DNA of 42,788 nt from a virus, in IMG/VR virus record IMGVR_UViG_3300048447_000068, positions 1 through 42,788 of that record; one strand, written 5' to 3'. Both the position numbers and the translations under genes were made by a program. Below, one piece after another: positions 27,235 through 35,494 of the stretch. The notes under the pieces are model-generated. The model searched no databases. It was given only the letters and a program-made list of their open reading frames with translations, and was not told where the DNA came from. Position 1 is the first letter of the stretch. Each line of letters opens with the position of its first letter.

Positions 27235-27468
27235 TCATTTATCCATTGCCTGAATAAGCTTCGTGCCTAGTTCAGGGTTAATCTTCTTGATGGCGTAGTA
27301 GATTTTCCTAGAGTTTCCTTTTATTAACTTGCGCTCTGATGCGCTTGTGTCAATCCCCATATTAGTGTACATATCTGCATCCATTTTTAAAAGTCTATCC
27401 ACTTTTTTCTTTTCCGAGCATCTCGTACATTCAACAATATAAGGAATATTTTTAATACTAGTTTCCAT
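27235..27468 (-). CDS. Small hypothetical protein with CxxC
   Basis: 77 residues. CTRCSEKKKVDRLL (14-27) has one CxxC pair, which might bind metal only as a dimer or with another ligand. The rest is helical and basic (SERKLIKGNSRKIYYAIKKI). It lies between the DnaA-domain-like gene and the small coiled-coil gene. A DNA-binding or regulatory role is possible; the function is unknown. Confidence 0.5.
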   Translation of the reverse strand: METSIKNIPYIVECTRCSEKKKVDRLLKMDADMYTNMGIDTSASERKLIKGNSRKIYYAIKKINPELGTKLIQAMDK

Positions 27469-27507
27469 AACATAGTTATTACATTTTATAAAGTTACTAA
27501 AAATATT

Positions 27508-27975
27508 TCATACATCGTTGGTTTCTAGCTCTTTGAATGTTTTATATGTTTTAGGAGATGTATGTTTTAGTTTATGTAATAAGAAAGCATACCTACCCCT
27601 GAGCTTTCTATGTTTAGCTTCAAGCTCTTTATAGGCTGATATGTAAAACTTTTCTTCGCTAACATCAGTTGTGAATGGAAATGATTTAGGGTTTAACCGA
27701 ACTAGATTGTCTACTTTTTCTTCTAAGTTAGCATAAATACTTTTCATGTTGGTGTCGTAACTCATCCAATTACGAAGGCTTTTTAGGGCGTGTAAAACTG
27801 TTGCGTGGTCCTTGTCTAGTGTTTTTGATATGTCAGATAGAGTCATTCTTCCTTTTTCTCTAAGCAACATATAGTACATGGCTCTAGCCTCAACATACTC
27901 TCGCCTTCTTGTTTTTCTTATTAATTGTAAATTAAACTCTGATTCAACTAAATTTTTAATTAATTCTACGCACAT
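27508..27975 (-). CDS. DnaA domain-IV-like DNA-binding protein (first)
   Basis: 155 residues. Residues 23-68 (RRREYVEARAMYYMLLREKG, then MTLSDISKTLDKDHATVLHA) reproduce the helix-turn-helix and signature helix of the C-terminal DNA-binding domain of bacterial DnaA. This includes the DHxTVxHA signature that contacts the DnaA box. No AAA+ ATPase precedes it, so it is a stand-alone binding domain with an unknown C-terminal part (about 75-155, with a basic coil KELEAKHRKLRGRYAFLLHKL). It could mark an origin, compete with host DnaA, or act as a regulator. It is one of two such proteins in the window. Confidence 0.8.
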   Translation of the reverse strand: MCVELIKNLVESEFNLQLIRKTRRREYVEARAMYYMLLREKGRMTLSDISKTLDKDHATVLHALKSLRNWMSYDTNMKSIYANLEEKVDNLVRLNPKSFPFTTDVSEEKFYISAYKELEAKHRKLRGRYAFLLHKLKHTSPKTYKTFKELETNDV

Positions 27976-27976
27976 T

Positions 27977-28288
27977 TTATATTATTTTATTTAAGTTATA
28001 TAGGTCAAGGTATTCATCAGACGTAATTTCTGTCAGTTGAAAAAAATAAGGGGCTTCGTTTTCTTCATATATGTACCTTAACGCAAAGTAAATTGGATTG
28101 TTGCCCTTCAAAACTCCCGCAATAATTTGCGAGCGGTAGTTCTTTCTTTTTAATAATGGTATCGCTCTTTGAATCTGTTGTATAATTCTAGTAGCATTTA
28201 CAGGAGATAGCGAGTCAATTGTTTCAATAACCGCTTCATCAAGTTCGTAAAATGTTTCAACCCCTGTATACTTCTGTAATAAATCCAT
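27977..28288 (-). CDS. Hypothetical early protein
   Basis: 103 residues ending one base before the DnaA-like start and overlapping the VRR-NUC gene by 32 bases. It is predicted mostly helical with mixed charge (AVIETIDSLSPVNATRIIQQ, AIPLLKRKNYRSQIIAG) and an aromatic, acidic C-terminus (YIYEENEAPYFFQLTEITSD). I do not recognise the family. Its place suggests replication or nuclease support. Confidence 0.5.
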   Translation of the reverse strand: MDLLQKYTGVETFYELDEAVIETIDSLSPVNATRIIQQIQRAIPLLKRKNYRSQIIAGVLKGNNPIYFALRYIYEENEAPYFFQLTEITSDEYLDLYNLNKII

Positions 28289-28496
28289 GCTTTTTTAATT
28301 CTTTTAATCGGTACTCTTGTAGGGAAGAGACCTTACCCTTTTTTGTTTTTACTTCACTAAAGATTACATTACAGTTCGGTGGTATCGCAATAATATCTGG
28401 TATACCATTCTTATTTGTCTTAATTAATTTGATTACATAGTAGCCTTCGGCTTCCAGTTCTTTAATTCTTTTTGACTGTATCTGTTGCTCAGTCAT
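28257..28496 (-). CDS. VRR-NUC nuclease
   Basis: The ATG at 28496 gives 79 residues; a TTG three codons upstream is less likely. GIPDIIAI (31-38) and FSEVKTKKGKVSSLQ (46-60), with catalytic-site D34, E48, K50 and Q60, form the minimal VRR-NUC version of the PD-(D/E)XK nuclease fold. Phage copies are often Holliday-junction or flap-type nucleases. The ATGACTGA overlap with the upstream gene's stop shows translational coupling. It likely resolves replication or recombination intermediates. Confidence 0.85.
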   Translation of the reverse strand: MTEQQIQSKRIKELEAEGYYVIKLIKTNKNGIPDIIAIPPNCNVIFSEVKTKKGKVSSLQEYRLKELKKHGFITEVYRG

Positions 28497-28866
28497 AGAT
28501 AGCAAATTTACTAATTTCTTTTATAGGAATAAGCACTGCCATCGATGTGTTATCATCTCCCATCTCTTTAATAGAACCCTTTTTAGCATACTCTCTTGCC
28601 ACATCTTTAAGCCTCTGTGTTTCCACTATGAGTATCACTTTATCCTGATACTCCTTAGAAAATATAAACACCCAGTAGTCTGCTTCTGTGGTTACAATCC
28701 CGGAGGGTTTGTTCCTGCTTTTAAATTCAATTGCAATGTTTCCAGTACGACCTACCCAGCTATCTCGTTTTACTTCCAGCTTTTTGTTTGCAAAAATATC
28801 GTGAACGATTCGCTCTCCTTCTCTACCTATCTCTAGGTCGTATCTGAAATCACTGTTATAGTCCAT
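28489..28866 (-). CDS. PD-(D/E)XK-like phage protein
   Basis: 125 residues. LEVKRDSWVGRTGNIAIEFKSRNKPSGIVTTEADYWVF (30-67) gives an EVKRD and an EFK element followed by the PSGI-TT-ADYW phrase, which recurs in a small phage protein family with a restriction-endonuclease-like core. Candidate catalytic residues are E31, K33, D35, E47 and K49. It is encoded just before a VRR-NUC and overlaps it, so a nuclease pair is plausible. Activity is not certain. Confidence 0.65.
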   Translation of the reverse strand: MDYNSDFRYDLEIGREGERIVHDIFANKKLEVKRDSWVGRTGNIAIEFKSRNKPSGIVTTEADYWVFIFSKEYQDKVILIVETQRLKDVAREYAKKGSIKEMGDDNTSMAVLIPIKEISKFAIYD

Positions 28867-28886
28867 TTGTTATGCGTGCATAGTAA

Positions 28887-28988
28887 TTAAAATAAATCTG
28901 TATTATTAAAAAACAATATTCTAATAATATATATCAGGCAAACAAACCCTGACAAAAATGTAATAAAGTTAATAAAATCCATCATCAT
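28887..28988 (-). CDS. Small single-pass membrane protein
   Basis: A 33-residue ORF whose ATG overlaps the helicase stop codon (ATGATGATG sharing TGA). After a short start it is one hydrophobic segment (FINFITFLSGFVCLIYIIRI) with a polar tail. The coupling and the clear membrane segment support a real gene. In phages such peptides can be holin-like, superinfection or host-takeover factors; nothing further can be said. An inverted repeat (TCAGG/CCTGA) lies inside it. Confidence 0.5.
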   Translation of the reverse strand: MMMDFINFITFLSGFVCLIYIIRILFFNNTDLF

Positions 28989-30220
28989 AAACTAAGTAAA
29001 TCTTTTTTAAAATGAGATAAGGTATAGTCTTTTTTGTTTGTCACTGCCTTGTAAATCTTTTTCTCGATACCTCCTTTGCTAAATATCCAGTACACATCAT
29101 TCTCTAGCCTGTCCTTGGTTGTCATTCTGTCCCTGCTCTGCCAATAACTGGTTGCGCTAAAGTCTATGTTATAGTACACCAAGCACTTTGCCTGGCGAAG
29201 ACTGATGCCCTCTCTCCCGCTTACAATCTGCAAGGCTATGCTTTTATTTGTGTCCTCGAAGACACTAAGCTCTGTAGTTATATCATCGCCGTAGACCTCT
29301 TTTAGAGCCTTCAGCTCGGCTTTAAACTTATAGAATATACCCACCTTCACATCTTTAAATTTAGAGCGTATAAAACGAGCTTTTGAATAGTCGATTACTT
29401 CTGCATTGCCACTCTCAAACTTAATAGTTCCAGAGTATAGCTGATGTAATTTCATCATTAGCTTCACGGGTGTGTCTGCTAGTATGACTTCTCTCTTGCC
29501 CTCAATGACCAAATGCTTTTTTAGTTCATTAGCTAATTTATAAGTTGTCTTCTCCATCTCTACCTCCAAAACCTTCTCGGTTGTATTAACCTTGAACCCT
29601 GCTTCTTTCTGTGAGTACGCTATCATATATGGTTTCATCTTATCCATAATAGTTGGCAGTCCATTAGAATAATCTCTGATGCGTAGACTGTTTATCATAC
29701 GCTCTGTGATTTTTACATGAGCGTGTGCAAACTTATAGAAGCTAGAAAATCCACTGAATGGGTTGGTTGGTATACCATATACCTGATGGTATATCTGACT
29801 ATACGATTCAGGTGTTGGCGTTCCTGAAAGAAGTATAACCTTAGCCTTGCTTTTAATTATACGCATCTTTACATCTCTAGCCCTCTTGCTTGGCTTTGGA
29901 AACGCTCCCATAGAATGTGCCTCATCCAGTATAATCACATCCCAGTCTAGTTCGTATGATACCTTATGAAGACTCTCGTAGTTTATAGTGTGTAAATAAA
30001 ACGATGCCTCAAGCAGTTCATAGTCTTTCTCGATAGATGATATTGCTTTCTTCTTTGTAATAAACAATACCTTCTGTGCGTTTAAATTACTAGCAACAGA
30101 AAGGGATGTTAGAGTCTTACCTGTTCTAACTTCCATAGCCAAGTAAACAAAGCCACTTCTGTGTATAACCTCAGTCGCTTTTGCGACTATAGATTTTTGA
30201 TAGTCTCTTAGTTGTATCAT
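28985..30220 (-). CDS. SF2 (SNF2/DEAD-like) DNA helicase
   Basis: A 411-residue superfamily 2 helicase. Motifs seen: Q-like LRDYQKSIV (4-12), Walker A MEVRTGKT (29-36), DEAH (99-102), SGTP (132-135), and near the C-terminus IVSGREGISL (motif V) and WQSRDRMT (motif VI). The compact two-RecA form is typical of phage SNF2-like helicases in replication, recombination or host-DNA remodelling. The preceding small gene overlaps its start by 50 bases, and the stop overlaps a tiny membrane protein. No extra nuclease or zinc domain is seen. Confidence 0.9.
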   Translation of the reverse strand: MIQLRDYQKSIVAKATEVIHRSGFVYLAMEVRTGKTLTSLSVASNLNAQKVLFITKKKAISSIEKDYELLEASFYLHTINYESLHKVSYELDWDVIILDEAHSMGAFPKPSKRARDVKMRIIKSKAKVILLSGTPTPESYSQIYHQVYGIPTNPFSGFSSFYKFAHAHVKITERMINSLRIRDYSNGLPTIMDKMKPYMIAYSQKEAGFKVNTTEKVLEVEMEKTTYKLANELKKHLVIEGKREVILADTPVKLMMKLHQLYSGTIKFESGNAEVIDYSKARFIRSKFKDVKVGIFYKFKAELKALKEVYGDDITTELSVFEDTNKSIALQIVSGREGISLRQAKCLVYYNIDFSATSYWQSRDRMTTKDRLENDVYWIFSKGGIEKKIYKAVTNKKDYTLSHFKKDLLSL

Positions 30221-30419
30221 AAAATTTTAGTTTTGCTCTTAGCGTATTTATTTTTAAAACTTTTTCCCATTCTTTTTGAGATGAAAAATAGAAGTGCATC
30301 TCTTTTAAAATGTCATCCGTAACCTCTTCGTTCGGGTTGTGAATAAAATAAGAATTAGTTGCGTCATTAAAATGCCTTAATAAAACATTGTTAAGTATTA
30401 CTTCGTAGGAGTTTCTCAT
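30171..30419 (-). CDS. Hypothetical early protein between primase and helicase
   Basis: The ATG at 30419 gives 82 residues; the longer reading from a TTG at 30443 overlaps the primase end. It is mostly helical and basic near the end (LRAKLKFYDTTKRLSKIYSRK). It overlaps the helicase start by 50 bases. No recognisable family; probably cotranscribed with the replication genes. Confidence 0.5.
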   Translation of the reverse strand: MRNSYEVILNNVLLRHFNDATNSYFIHNPNEEVTDDILKEMHFYFSSQKEWEKVLKINTLRAKLKFYDTTKRLSKIYSRKSD

Positions 30420-30439
30420 TGCTATGTCTAAATGGTATT

Positions 30440-32848
30440 TCAAAACTCAAGTTCTTTTTGTTTTTTTATTTCTTTAAACTTAATCCATCTTCCGATTGAA
30501 TCTCTACCCTCCTCAGGTAAGAATCCTTCTTTGAATAATCCATAAGCGTTAAGCCACTTGTAGAATCTAGTTCTAGATATAGAGTACTTCGCTCGTGGAG
30601 AATAGTCTGGGTACTCGTGAACGAAGTCTTCGTATAGTTCTTGCTTGTATATCTTCTCTCCATCAACAAGCCTTCTGTTAGGGATAGACCCTTCAATCAG
30701 ACCACACCACTCTATAAAGTCGTGGCAAGTTTCTGCTGATAGTTGTCTTACTTTTAGATTTACAAACTTACTCTGCATAAGTCCTTTATTTAAAAACAAT
30801 TGTAAGCATTCAATCATATAGTTGTCAAACTGTAGCCACTCCTCTGTGTCCCAATCACTGAAGAACATCTTACCAAACTCTACAATTGGAGTAAAGTCTT
30901 TGGTGTAGTGTTGGTGCAGTTCTAGTTCCCACTTCCTCCTGGCGAACGAGTTACCTGCGCCCTTGATTGCATAGTTAGTTGTGATGATTATCTTCGGAGA
31001 CTTGCTGAATGGTATCGTAATAGCATCCTTGTTTTTCTTTTCCAATGTCATTCCCTCTGTCACTACGCTGAACAATCTTTCGAAGTCAAAGTATTTTTTC
31101 ACATCATCAAAGCACAGTAGTTGTGTGTCTGCTGACACTAATTGATATGCAAAACTTCTTTCGAATGTAAATGATTTGCCATCTATGTTAACTAGCTTTT
31201 TCATATGACCTAGTGCATTTTTAAACACACCCTTGCCTGTTCCTCCTTCAGGATTGTCTGATATAATCTCATCATTTAAAATCACAGCGGGGCAGTAGGA
31301 CATACTCTTGTGTCCGTGCAACAAGAATCCTATAGTTGATTCCATAGACGTGGTTCTGCTACTGTCTCTATTACAAATGTTATTTATAAACTTTTGATAA
31401 TCACAGTTGGTCACAGACTCTTCTTTGTAGTTCCTGTCTATGATGTGGTCTTTCCAAACATAGCCTCCAAGGTCTAGGTAGTCTATGGTTTTGATTTCAT
31501 TCTTGGTAATCCTAACTGCACAGTTGTTGTAGTATAGATAACTTGTATCGTGTGTGTCTTCAATAAACAAGATGTCTATTGTTCCAAGTAAAGTCAGAAA
31601 GTCTTCTTTAAAAAACCTAGTCTGGTCTGCAAAGTAATTGTATACACTAAAATCATCTTGTGCTTTTAGGTGTTCTAGTATAAAGTCTTTTATCTCCTTC
31701 TCGCTCGTGTGGTCTATAAGGTTGTTGGTTACCTTGACAAAGACATAGTTCTTACTGCCCTCTGGACAATACTTATAGAATCCATTGTCTTCAAGAAACT
31801 CTTTGAACACATAGTGTATTATCTTAATCGTACCCTTCTCGTTCTTAGTCCAAAACTTCATCTGTTTGTTCTCGTCATCGGCACGCTCGAGTACTGCATC
31901 TATAACCTCCTCCTCTATGTCTAGTCTTGAGAGTTGCGTTCGTATCTCTGATTTGTTTACACCACGCTTTAGCTTCTGTCTTATCTGCGTTATAGCCTCA
32001 TCATCCTCATAATACTTTGAGTTAAACTTAGCCGTGTTCTGATATGCTGAGTTGATTGTCTGCTCTATCTCCGATACAGTAAAGTCTCTTGATTGGTATT
32101 GGTTGCAAATGTATTGCGCTAGATTCTTGTTGATGCCATAATCATTAAATGCCATAGCAAGAACGTATACGTTATGGTTTCGTTGCCCTTCGACCATTGG
32201 ATACTTTTTGTTCCACCACTTGACAAGGATATCTACAATCTTATTCTCATCTGTGATTGGTATGGTAGGTTGGTCTTTGTTTACTATAACCTCCCTGTAC
32301 TCTGTCTCTTCTATAGTCTCCCATACAGTAGACTTGTCGTTCATATATACAAGTGGGTCATAAGATTCATAACAAACCCTGCTGATGTTTTTGCTTGTGG
32401 TGTCGAAGTGATTAGAGTTGTAGTAGTTCTCAAGTGACTGAAAGTATTTGATATGGTTCTCAGCATCGTTTGGAATCTTAACCAAAACTTTTAGTCCGTT
32501 ACCTGATGGGGATATAAATACGCAAAAGGTATACTTGTCCTTCATCATCTTCTCCTTGTCTTGTATCATATCCCTTTGCTTTGCATATCCATCAAAGTCC
32601 AAACATATAAGACCACTATGTTCTAGTAGGGAGTTGTCTGCTCGTTTAGAAAACTTACCACTAAAGCATATCGATGGTAGTTTCTTTTTAAGTTCGTTAC
32701 GCTCAGCTTTATTCTTTTCTTTTCTGATTTGGGTTACAAGTTCTTTAGACTTGCCATCCCTTATTCTATCGATAATCTTAACCACATCTATGTGGAATGG
32801 AGTATCTGTATTCTTTATGTCTTTAAATATTGTGACAGTCTGTGTCAT
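30440..32848 (-). CDS. Primase-helicase (BT4734/VirE-like AEP plus SF3-like ATPase)
   Basis: 802 residues. The N-terminal primase part shows LICLDFDGYAKQ (80-91, catalytic D84/D86), ISPSGNGLKVLVKI (112-125) and SNHFDTTSKNISRVCYESYDP, a Bacteroidota-type archaeo-eukaryotic primase (BT4734-like). A PriCT-like helical segment (EGQRNHNVYVLAMAFNDYG) follows. The C-terminal half is a helicase ATPase with Walker A GGTGKG near residue 535, Walker B-like QLLCFDDV and a sensor IIITTNYAIKGAGNSFARR, followed by a winged-helix-like tail. It is the main replication initiator/primase-helicase. It lies just downstream of a repeat array and AT-rich stretch that may be the origin. No phage DNA polymerase is in the window. 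Confidence 0.9.
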   Translation of the reverse strand: MTQTVTIFKDIKNTDTPFHIDVVKIIDRIRDGKSKELVTQIRKEKNKAERNELKKKLPSICFSGKFSKRADNSLLEHSGLICLDFDGYAKQRDMIQDKEKMMKDKYTFCVFISPSGNGLKVLVKIPNDAENHIKYFQSLENYYNSNHFDTTSKNISRVCYESYDPLVYMNDKSTVWETIEETEYREVIVNKDQPTIPITDENKIVDILVKWWNKKYPMVEGQRNHNVYVLAMAFNDYGINKNLAQYICNQYQSRDFTVSEIEQTINSAYQNTAKFNSKYYEDDEAITQIRQKLKRGVNKSEIRTQLSRLDIEEEVIDAVLERADDENKQMKFWTKNEKGTIKIIHYVFKEFLEDNGFYKYCPEGSKNYVFVKVTNNLIDHTSEKEIKDFILEHLKAQDDFSVYNYFADQTRFFKEDFLTLLGTIDILFIEDTHDTSYLYYNNCAVRITKNEIKTIDYLDLGGYVWKDHIIDRNYKEESVTNCDYQKFINNICNRDSSRTTSMESTIGFLLHGHKSMSYCPAVILNDEIISDNPEGGTGKGVFKNALGHMKKLVNIDGKSFTFERSFAYQLVSADTQLLCFDDVKKYFDFERLFSVVTEGMTLEKKNKDAITIPFSKSPKIIITTNYAIKGAGNSFARRKWELELHQHYTKDFTPIVEFGKMFFSDWDTEEWLQFDNYMIECLQLFLNKGLMQSKFVNLKVRQLSAETCHDFIEWCGLIEGSIPNRRLVDGEKIYKQELYEDFVHEYPDYSPRAKYSISRTRFYKWLNAYGLFKEGFLPEEGRDSIGRWIKFKEIKKQKELEF

Positions 32849-32907
32849 TTTAGTGTCGGTTTTATGTCGATTGAAGTCAGTGTTTATAAGGTCATGTCAG
32901 TTATGTC
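32842..32907. repeat. Helically phased GTC repeats (iteron-like)
   Basis: Five-base units ending in GTC start at 32842, 32853, 32864, 32874, 32894 and 32903, so spacings are about one or two helical turns (11, 11, 10, 20, 9). Two of them are in an 11-bp direct repeat TTATGTCGATT (32862-32872 and 32901-32911). The first overlaps the primase start. They are candidate binding sites for an initiator or regulator. Confidence 0.6.
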
Positions 32908-32911
32908 GATT

Positions 32912-32988
32912 ATTTCTTCATATATAAGAAAATAAATAATTATAAATAATAAAATATATATAGTATATAGAATTTTTAAATCAACATA
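32912..32988. other. Very AT-rich stretch, candidate origin unwinding element
   Basis: Almost pure A/T sequence (only a few G/C in about 77 bases) next to the phased GTC repeats and upstream of the primase-helicase. This is the usual composition of a DNA unwinding element. It also probably contains the promoter for the primase unit, though no clean TAnnTTTG is seen on the - strand. Confidence 0.5.
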
Positions 32989-32998
32989 GCATAGAACC

Positions 32999-33024
32999 AA
33001 AAAAAGGGGAGTAGCTAACTCCCC
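32999..33024 (-). terminator. Rho-independent terminator
   Basis: On the - strand GGGGAGT pairs with ACTCCCC (33006-33012 with 33018-33024) over a five-base loop and runs into seven T residues. It ends the unit whose last gene is the small SSB-like protein and isolates it from the primase unit. Confidence 0.9.
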
Positions 33025-33041
33025 CTAGTTTGGAGCAAAAT

Positions 33042-33296
33042 CTAAAAGGGTACTTCTGATTGTGTATCAGTAGCAGTTTTTGATTTTGGCTCAAAAGTAT
33101 CTAGTTCTGTATAGTACTTTCCAGATTTAGCTATCTTGGTCTGGGTGTTTACCCATCCATTCTTTGCGTTCTTTTTAAGGAATGCAATAAACTCATCCAC
33201 CTTGTACGATTGGTTTACAATCACAAAGTCGGGAGCGTTCTCATTTCTTTTGCTGATTAATCCATCAGCAAACACTTTCTCTTTTTGGTCTGTCAT
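33042..33296 (-). CDS. Small protein with SSB-like C-terminal tip
   Basis: 84 residues. The body (FVIVNQSYKVDEFIAFLKKN then WVNTQTKIAKSGKYYTELDTF) looks like a small beta-containing domain. The tail is polar and ends in SEVPF, like the acidic hydrophobic tip of single-stranded DNA-binding proteins that recruits partners. It is placed just after an exonuclease and an annealing protein. This supports a ssDNA-binding or recombination accessory role, but the fold is not proven. Confidence 0.6.
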   Translation of the reverse strand: MTDQKEKVFADGLISKRNENAPDFVIVNQSYKVDEFIAFLKKNAKNGWVNTQTKIAKSGKYYTELDTFEPKSKTATDTQSEVPF

Positions 33297-33312
33297 AATA
33301 AAAAATTAAAAA

Positions 33313-34077
33313 TTAAATAGGTGTGTTTATAATATAGTTATCTATATTATCTTGTGAGTCAGGAGCAAACCACTTTTCGTAGGATGCTACTGCTTGTCCG
33401 ACCTTCTCTTCAGCAAGCCCCATAGAGTTCTCGCTGACAGGAAATATTCCAAGGTCATAGTATCTGTTTCCATTTCTGTCATACTTCTTAGTCTTTCCTG
33501 TGACTAAAAATATTACAGGCTTACCGAATAACTTTTGATAGATGTACGCTTGAGTGTGGTAGAAATAATAGGGAGCATTTCTTACAAACTTAAATACATC
33601 TCCAGATGTTTTCAAATCTATTACATAATCATCGGTAAGGATGTCAGCCTTACCTTTCCACATTGCTCCCATTATCTCTCCTATCGCAGGTACTTCATAC
33701 TTTGCGTTAGGCTCATTAATCAAATCAAAAAAAGGTAAATTTTCTAAAGTGTAGTCCACCATATCTTTGATGCCATTAGCATCCTTAGTAAGCAGGGCAT
33801 AGTCTAACTTATTGTCAGCCACATACTCCTTGTACACCTTAGTGCTTCTCGATGTGGCATCTACAATATGAAAGTCTTTAGCCTTCTTAGGTTCTAGTAT
33901 CAGTTGATGAAAGTATCTACCCTTTACAAAGGCTTCTCCATCCTTCTGAGGGGCTTGAAATTGCCTTGGCTCAGTTGTCAGTGCTTCGATGTTTGAGTTG
34001 GATAGATAGTTCCTACCTATGCCATTGTAATACTCATTGTCATCCTTTAGCTTTTTCAGAATCTGCTTTTCGTTCAT
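33313..34077 (-). CDS. PD-(D/E)XK exonuclease (RecE/DUF3799-like)
   Basis: 254 residues. GRYFHQLILEPKK (53-65) with a conserved His, WKGKADILTDDYVIDLKTSG (140-159) with D145, D154 and K156, and YYFYHTQAYIYQKLFG with the Q-x-x-x-Y helix form the active site of the RecE-like/lambda exonuclease class. It would resect double-stranded DNA ends 5' to 3'. Paired with the annealing protein at 34230, it makes a typical phage recombination couple. A small coiled-coil gene overlaps its start by 38 bases. Confidence 0.88.
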   Translation of the reverse strand: MNEKQILKKLKDDNEYYNGIGRNYLSNSNIEALTTEPRQFQAPQKDGEAFVKGRYFHQLILEPKKAKDFHIVDATSRSTKVYKEYVADNKLDYALLTKDANGIKDMVDYTLENLPFFDLINEPNAKYEVPAIGEIMGAMWKGKADILTDDYVIDLKTSGDVFKFVRNAPYYFYHTQAYIYQKLFGKPVIFLVTGKTKKYDRNGNRYYDLGIFPVSENSMGLAEEKVGQAVASYEKWFAPDSQDNIDNYIINTPI

Positions 34078-34243
34078 CTTCTAATTGTTTTATGATTGGT
34101 TTATACTCTTCTAATCTCTTGACTATCTCTAGTAAACTTATCACGATTTGTCGTGTCTGTCCTAGTTCGTTAATCATCTCCTGCATAACACGAGTCTGAG
34201 ACTCTATCTTGTTATACATTTCTATTAGCTTACTTTCCTTCAT
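34040..34243 (-). CDS. Small coiled-coil protein between annealase and exonuclease
   Basis: The ATG at 34243 gives 67 residues; longer readings start at TTG and overlap the annealing-protein gene more. The whole length is a charged helix with heptad character (LIEMYNKIESQTRVMQEMI, then ISLLEIVKRLEEYKPIIKQL). It overlaps both neighbours slightly and so is coupled to them. It may bridge the recombination proteins; the function is unknown. Confidence 0.55.
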   Translation of the reverse strand: MKESKLIEMYNKIESQTRVMQEMINELGQTRQIVISLLEIVKRLEEYKPIIKQLEDERKADSEKAKG

Positions 34244-34784
34244 AAGCTTTTTTAACGGCAGTCTTATCCTTCGCTCGAAGAGTTCCATACTTTTGGTCTT
34301 CGAATGTCTTGATGATTTGCTCAAGGGTCATAGTATCTTTCTTTGATGCGATATACTTGAGTGCTTTCGCCCAATTGTCTGTATCAAGAATGTATTCCTT
34401 AGTAGGAGTGCTATCTGTCTTTTGGTTCTCGATAGCGTTAGCTACCTCTTCATAGGTTGCGATACTTCCATCACTACCTATACCTAATAATCCTAACGCA
34501 CGACCTACTGCTGATGTCTCGCAGTTCTCAACGTGGTTTCGTTGATTTATTCTACTTCCATCTTGCTTTTCAAAAGCGTGACCAACAGAAGCTACTCGCC
34601 CATCAGGATATGATATGGTTGCCTTCATTAGCACCCAAGACATATCATCTGCACATTGAATGATGTCGCAGTCCTCTGACCAATTCTTATACTTCTCTTG
34701 TGAACGGAAGTAGTTTACTCTCGTGTGTACCTCAGCGTATTCCTTACCACCTTGTACCTTAATTGTTTTAAGTTGATTTGTCAT
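34230..34784 (-). CDS. Single-strand annealing protein (Erf/Sak-like)
   Basis: 184 residues. An N-terminal beta region (KTIKVQGGKEYAEVHTRVNYFR; WVLMKATISYPDGRVASVGHA) is followed by ENCETSAVGRALGLLGIG (87-104). This is the E-T-A-x-GRAL helix shared by phage Erf/Rad52-like annealing proteins, followed by a linker and a helical C-terminus. It would coat and anneal single strands produced by the exonuclease. Which sub-family (Erf, Sak or Sak3-like) it belongs to cannot be fixed by eye. Confidence 0.75.
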   Translation of the reverse strand: MTNQLKTIKVQGGKEYAEVHTRVNYFRSQEKYKNWSEDCDIIQCADDMSWVLMKATISYPDGRVASVGHAFEKQDGSRINQRNHVENCETSAVGRALGLLGIGSDGSIATYEEVANAIENQKTDSTPTKEYILDTDNWAKALKYIASKKDTMTLEQIIKTFEDQKYGTLRAKDKTAVKKAYEGK

Positions 34785-34786
34785 AA

Positions 34787-35494
34787 TTAAAATATTCTGT
34801 TTTTTTCTCCTAATCTTCTGTTGTATAATTCCACTATACTTCTTGCAGTATCATCTGAGTTTGGATAAATCATTAGCTTATATTTTTGTAATTGGCTTTT
34901 GAATCTTTTGATGTCAAACTTTTCATTGGCTTTTACTACCTTACTAAACGCTCGTGCAAACTTAGTTGTTTGAGAGTACATAGGAATGAATGGCTCTAGC
35001 CCAACAATCATCTCCGTTAACATTATACCTTTATCTATATTGATTTTAAAAACACCTTCTCTTACTCCTTTAGCTGAAGATTGAGCCGTGCTATCTGAAT
35101 ATAAATCCAACAGTGTGCCTGTTGATAGTTTAGTTTCATTGTTTTCAATCACTTCTTTAATAAGACTGTAGTCTTTATTTCCTTTTTCAGAATAATGATT
35201 TATGTAATCCATAACAGACCACCCTTTTCTTATAATGTTTACAGGTATGATACTATCTGATGATGCACCTATCTTAATCTTAGCAACGATATGTTCGCTC
35301 ATTCTTTTAAGTGCTTCGAACCTATGCTGACCATCTATAATGTAATAGTCTTCATTGATTGTAATCTCTTCCAATAGTCCTACCTCTGAGATAGAAGCCA
35401 TTAGTTTTTTAACGTGCGATTCGACAATGTTTCTGTTGGCGTTAAAGAATCTGAACCTATCGTAGTCCATTGTTCTTACAAATCTAGTTTTCAT
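34787..35494 (-). CDS. ParB/Srx-fold nuclease-like protein
   Basis: 235 residues. The N-terminal domain carries ESHVKKLMASISEVGLLEEI, then YYIIDGQHRFEAL (50-62), the ParB/Srx DGQHR motif (D54-R58). The rest is helical (NHYSEKGNKDYSLIKEVIEN; KFARAFSKVVKANEKF). Stand-alone phage ParB-like proteins can be CTP/ATP-using DNA-binding or nuclease-type factors. There is no ParA or centromere-like array here, so partition is unlikely. It is two bases from the annealing-protein gene. Confidence 0.85.
   Translation of the reverse strand: MKTRFVRTMDYDRFRFFNANRNIVESHVKKLMASISEVGLLEEITINEDYYIIDGQHRFEALKRMSEHIVAKIKIGASSDSIIPVNIIRKGWSVMDYINHYSEKGNKDYSLIKEVIENNETKLSTGTLLDLYSDSTAQSSAKGVREGVFKINIDKGIMLTEMIVGLEPFIPMYSQTTKFARAFSKVVKANEKFDIKRFKSQLQKYKLMIYPNSDDTARSIVELYNRRLGEKNRIF

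Noticed and set aside
34787-35494. Plasmid-like partition system
   Set aside because: Only a ParB-fold protein is present; no ParA and no centromere-like repeats nearby.
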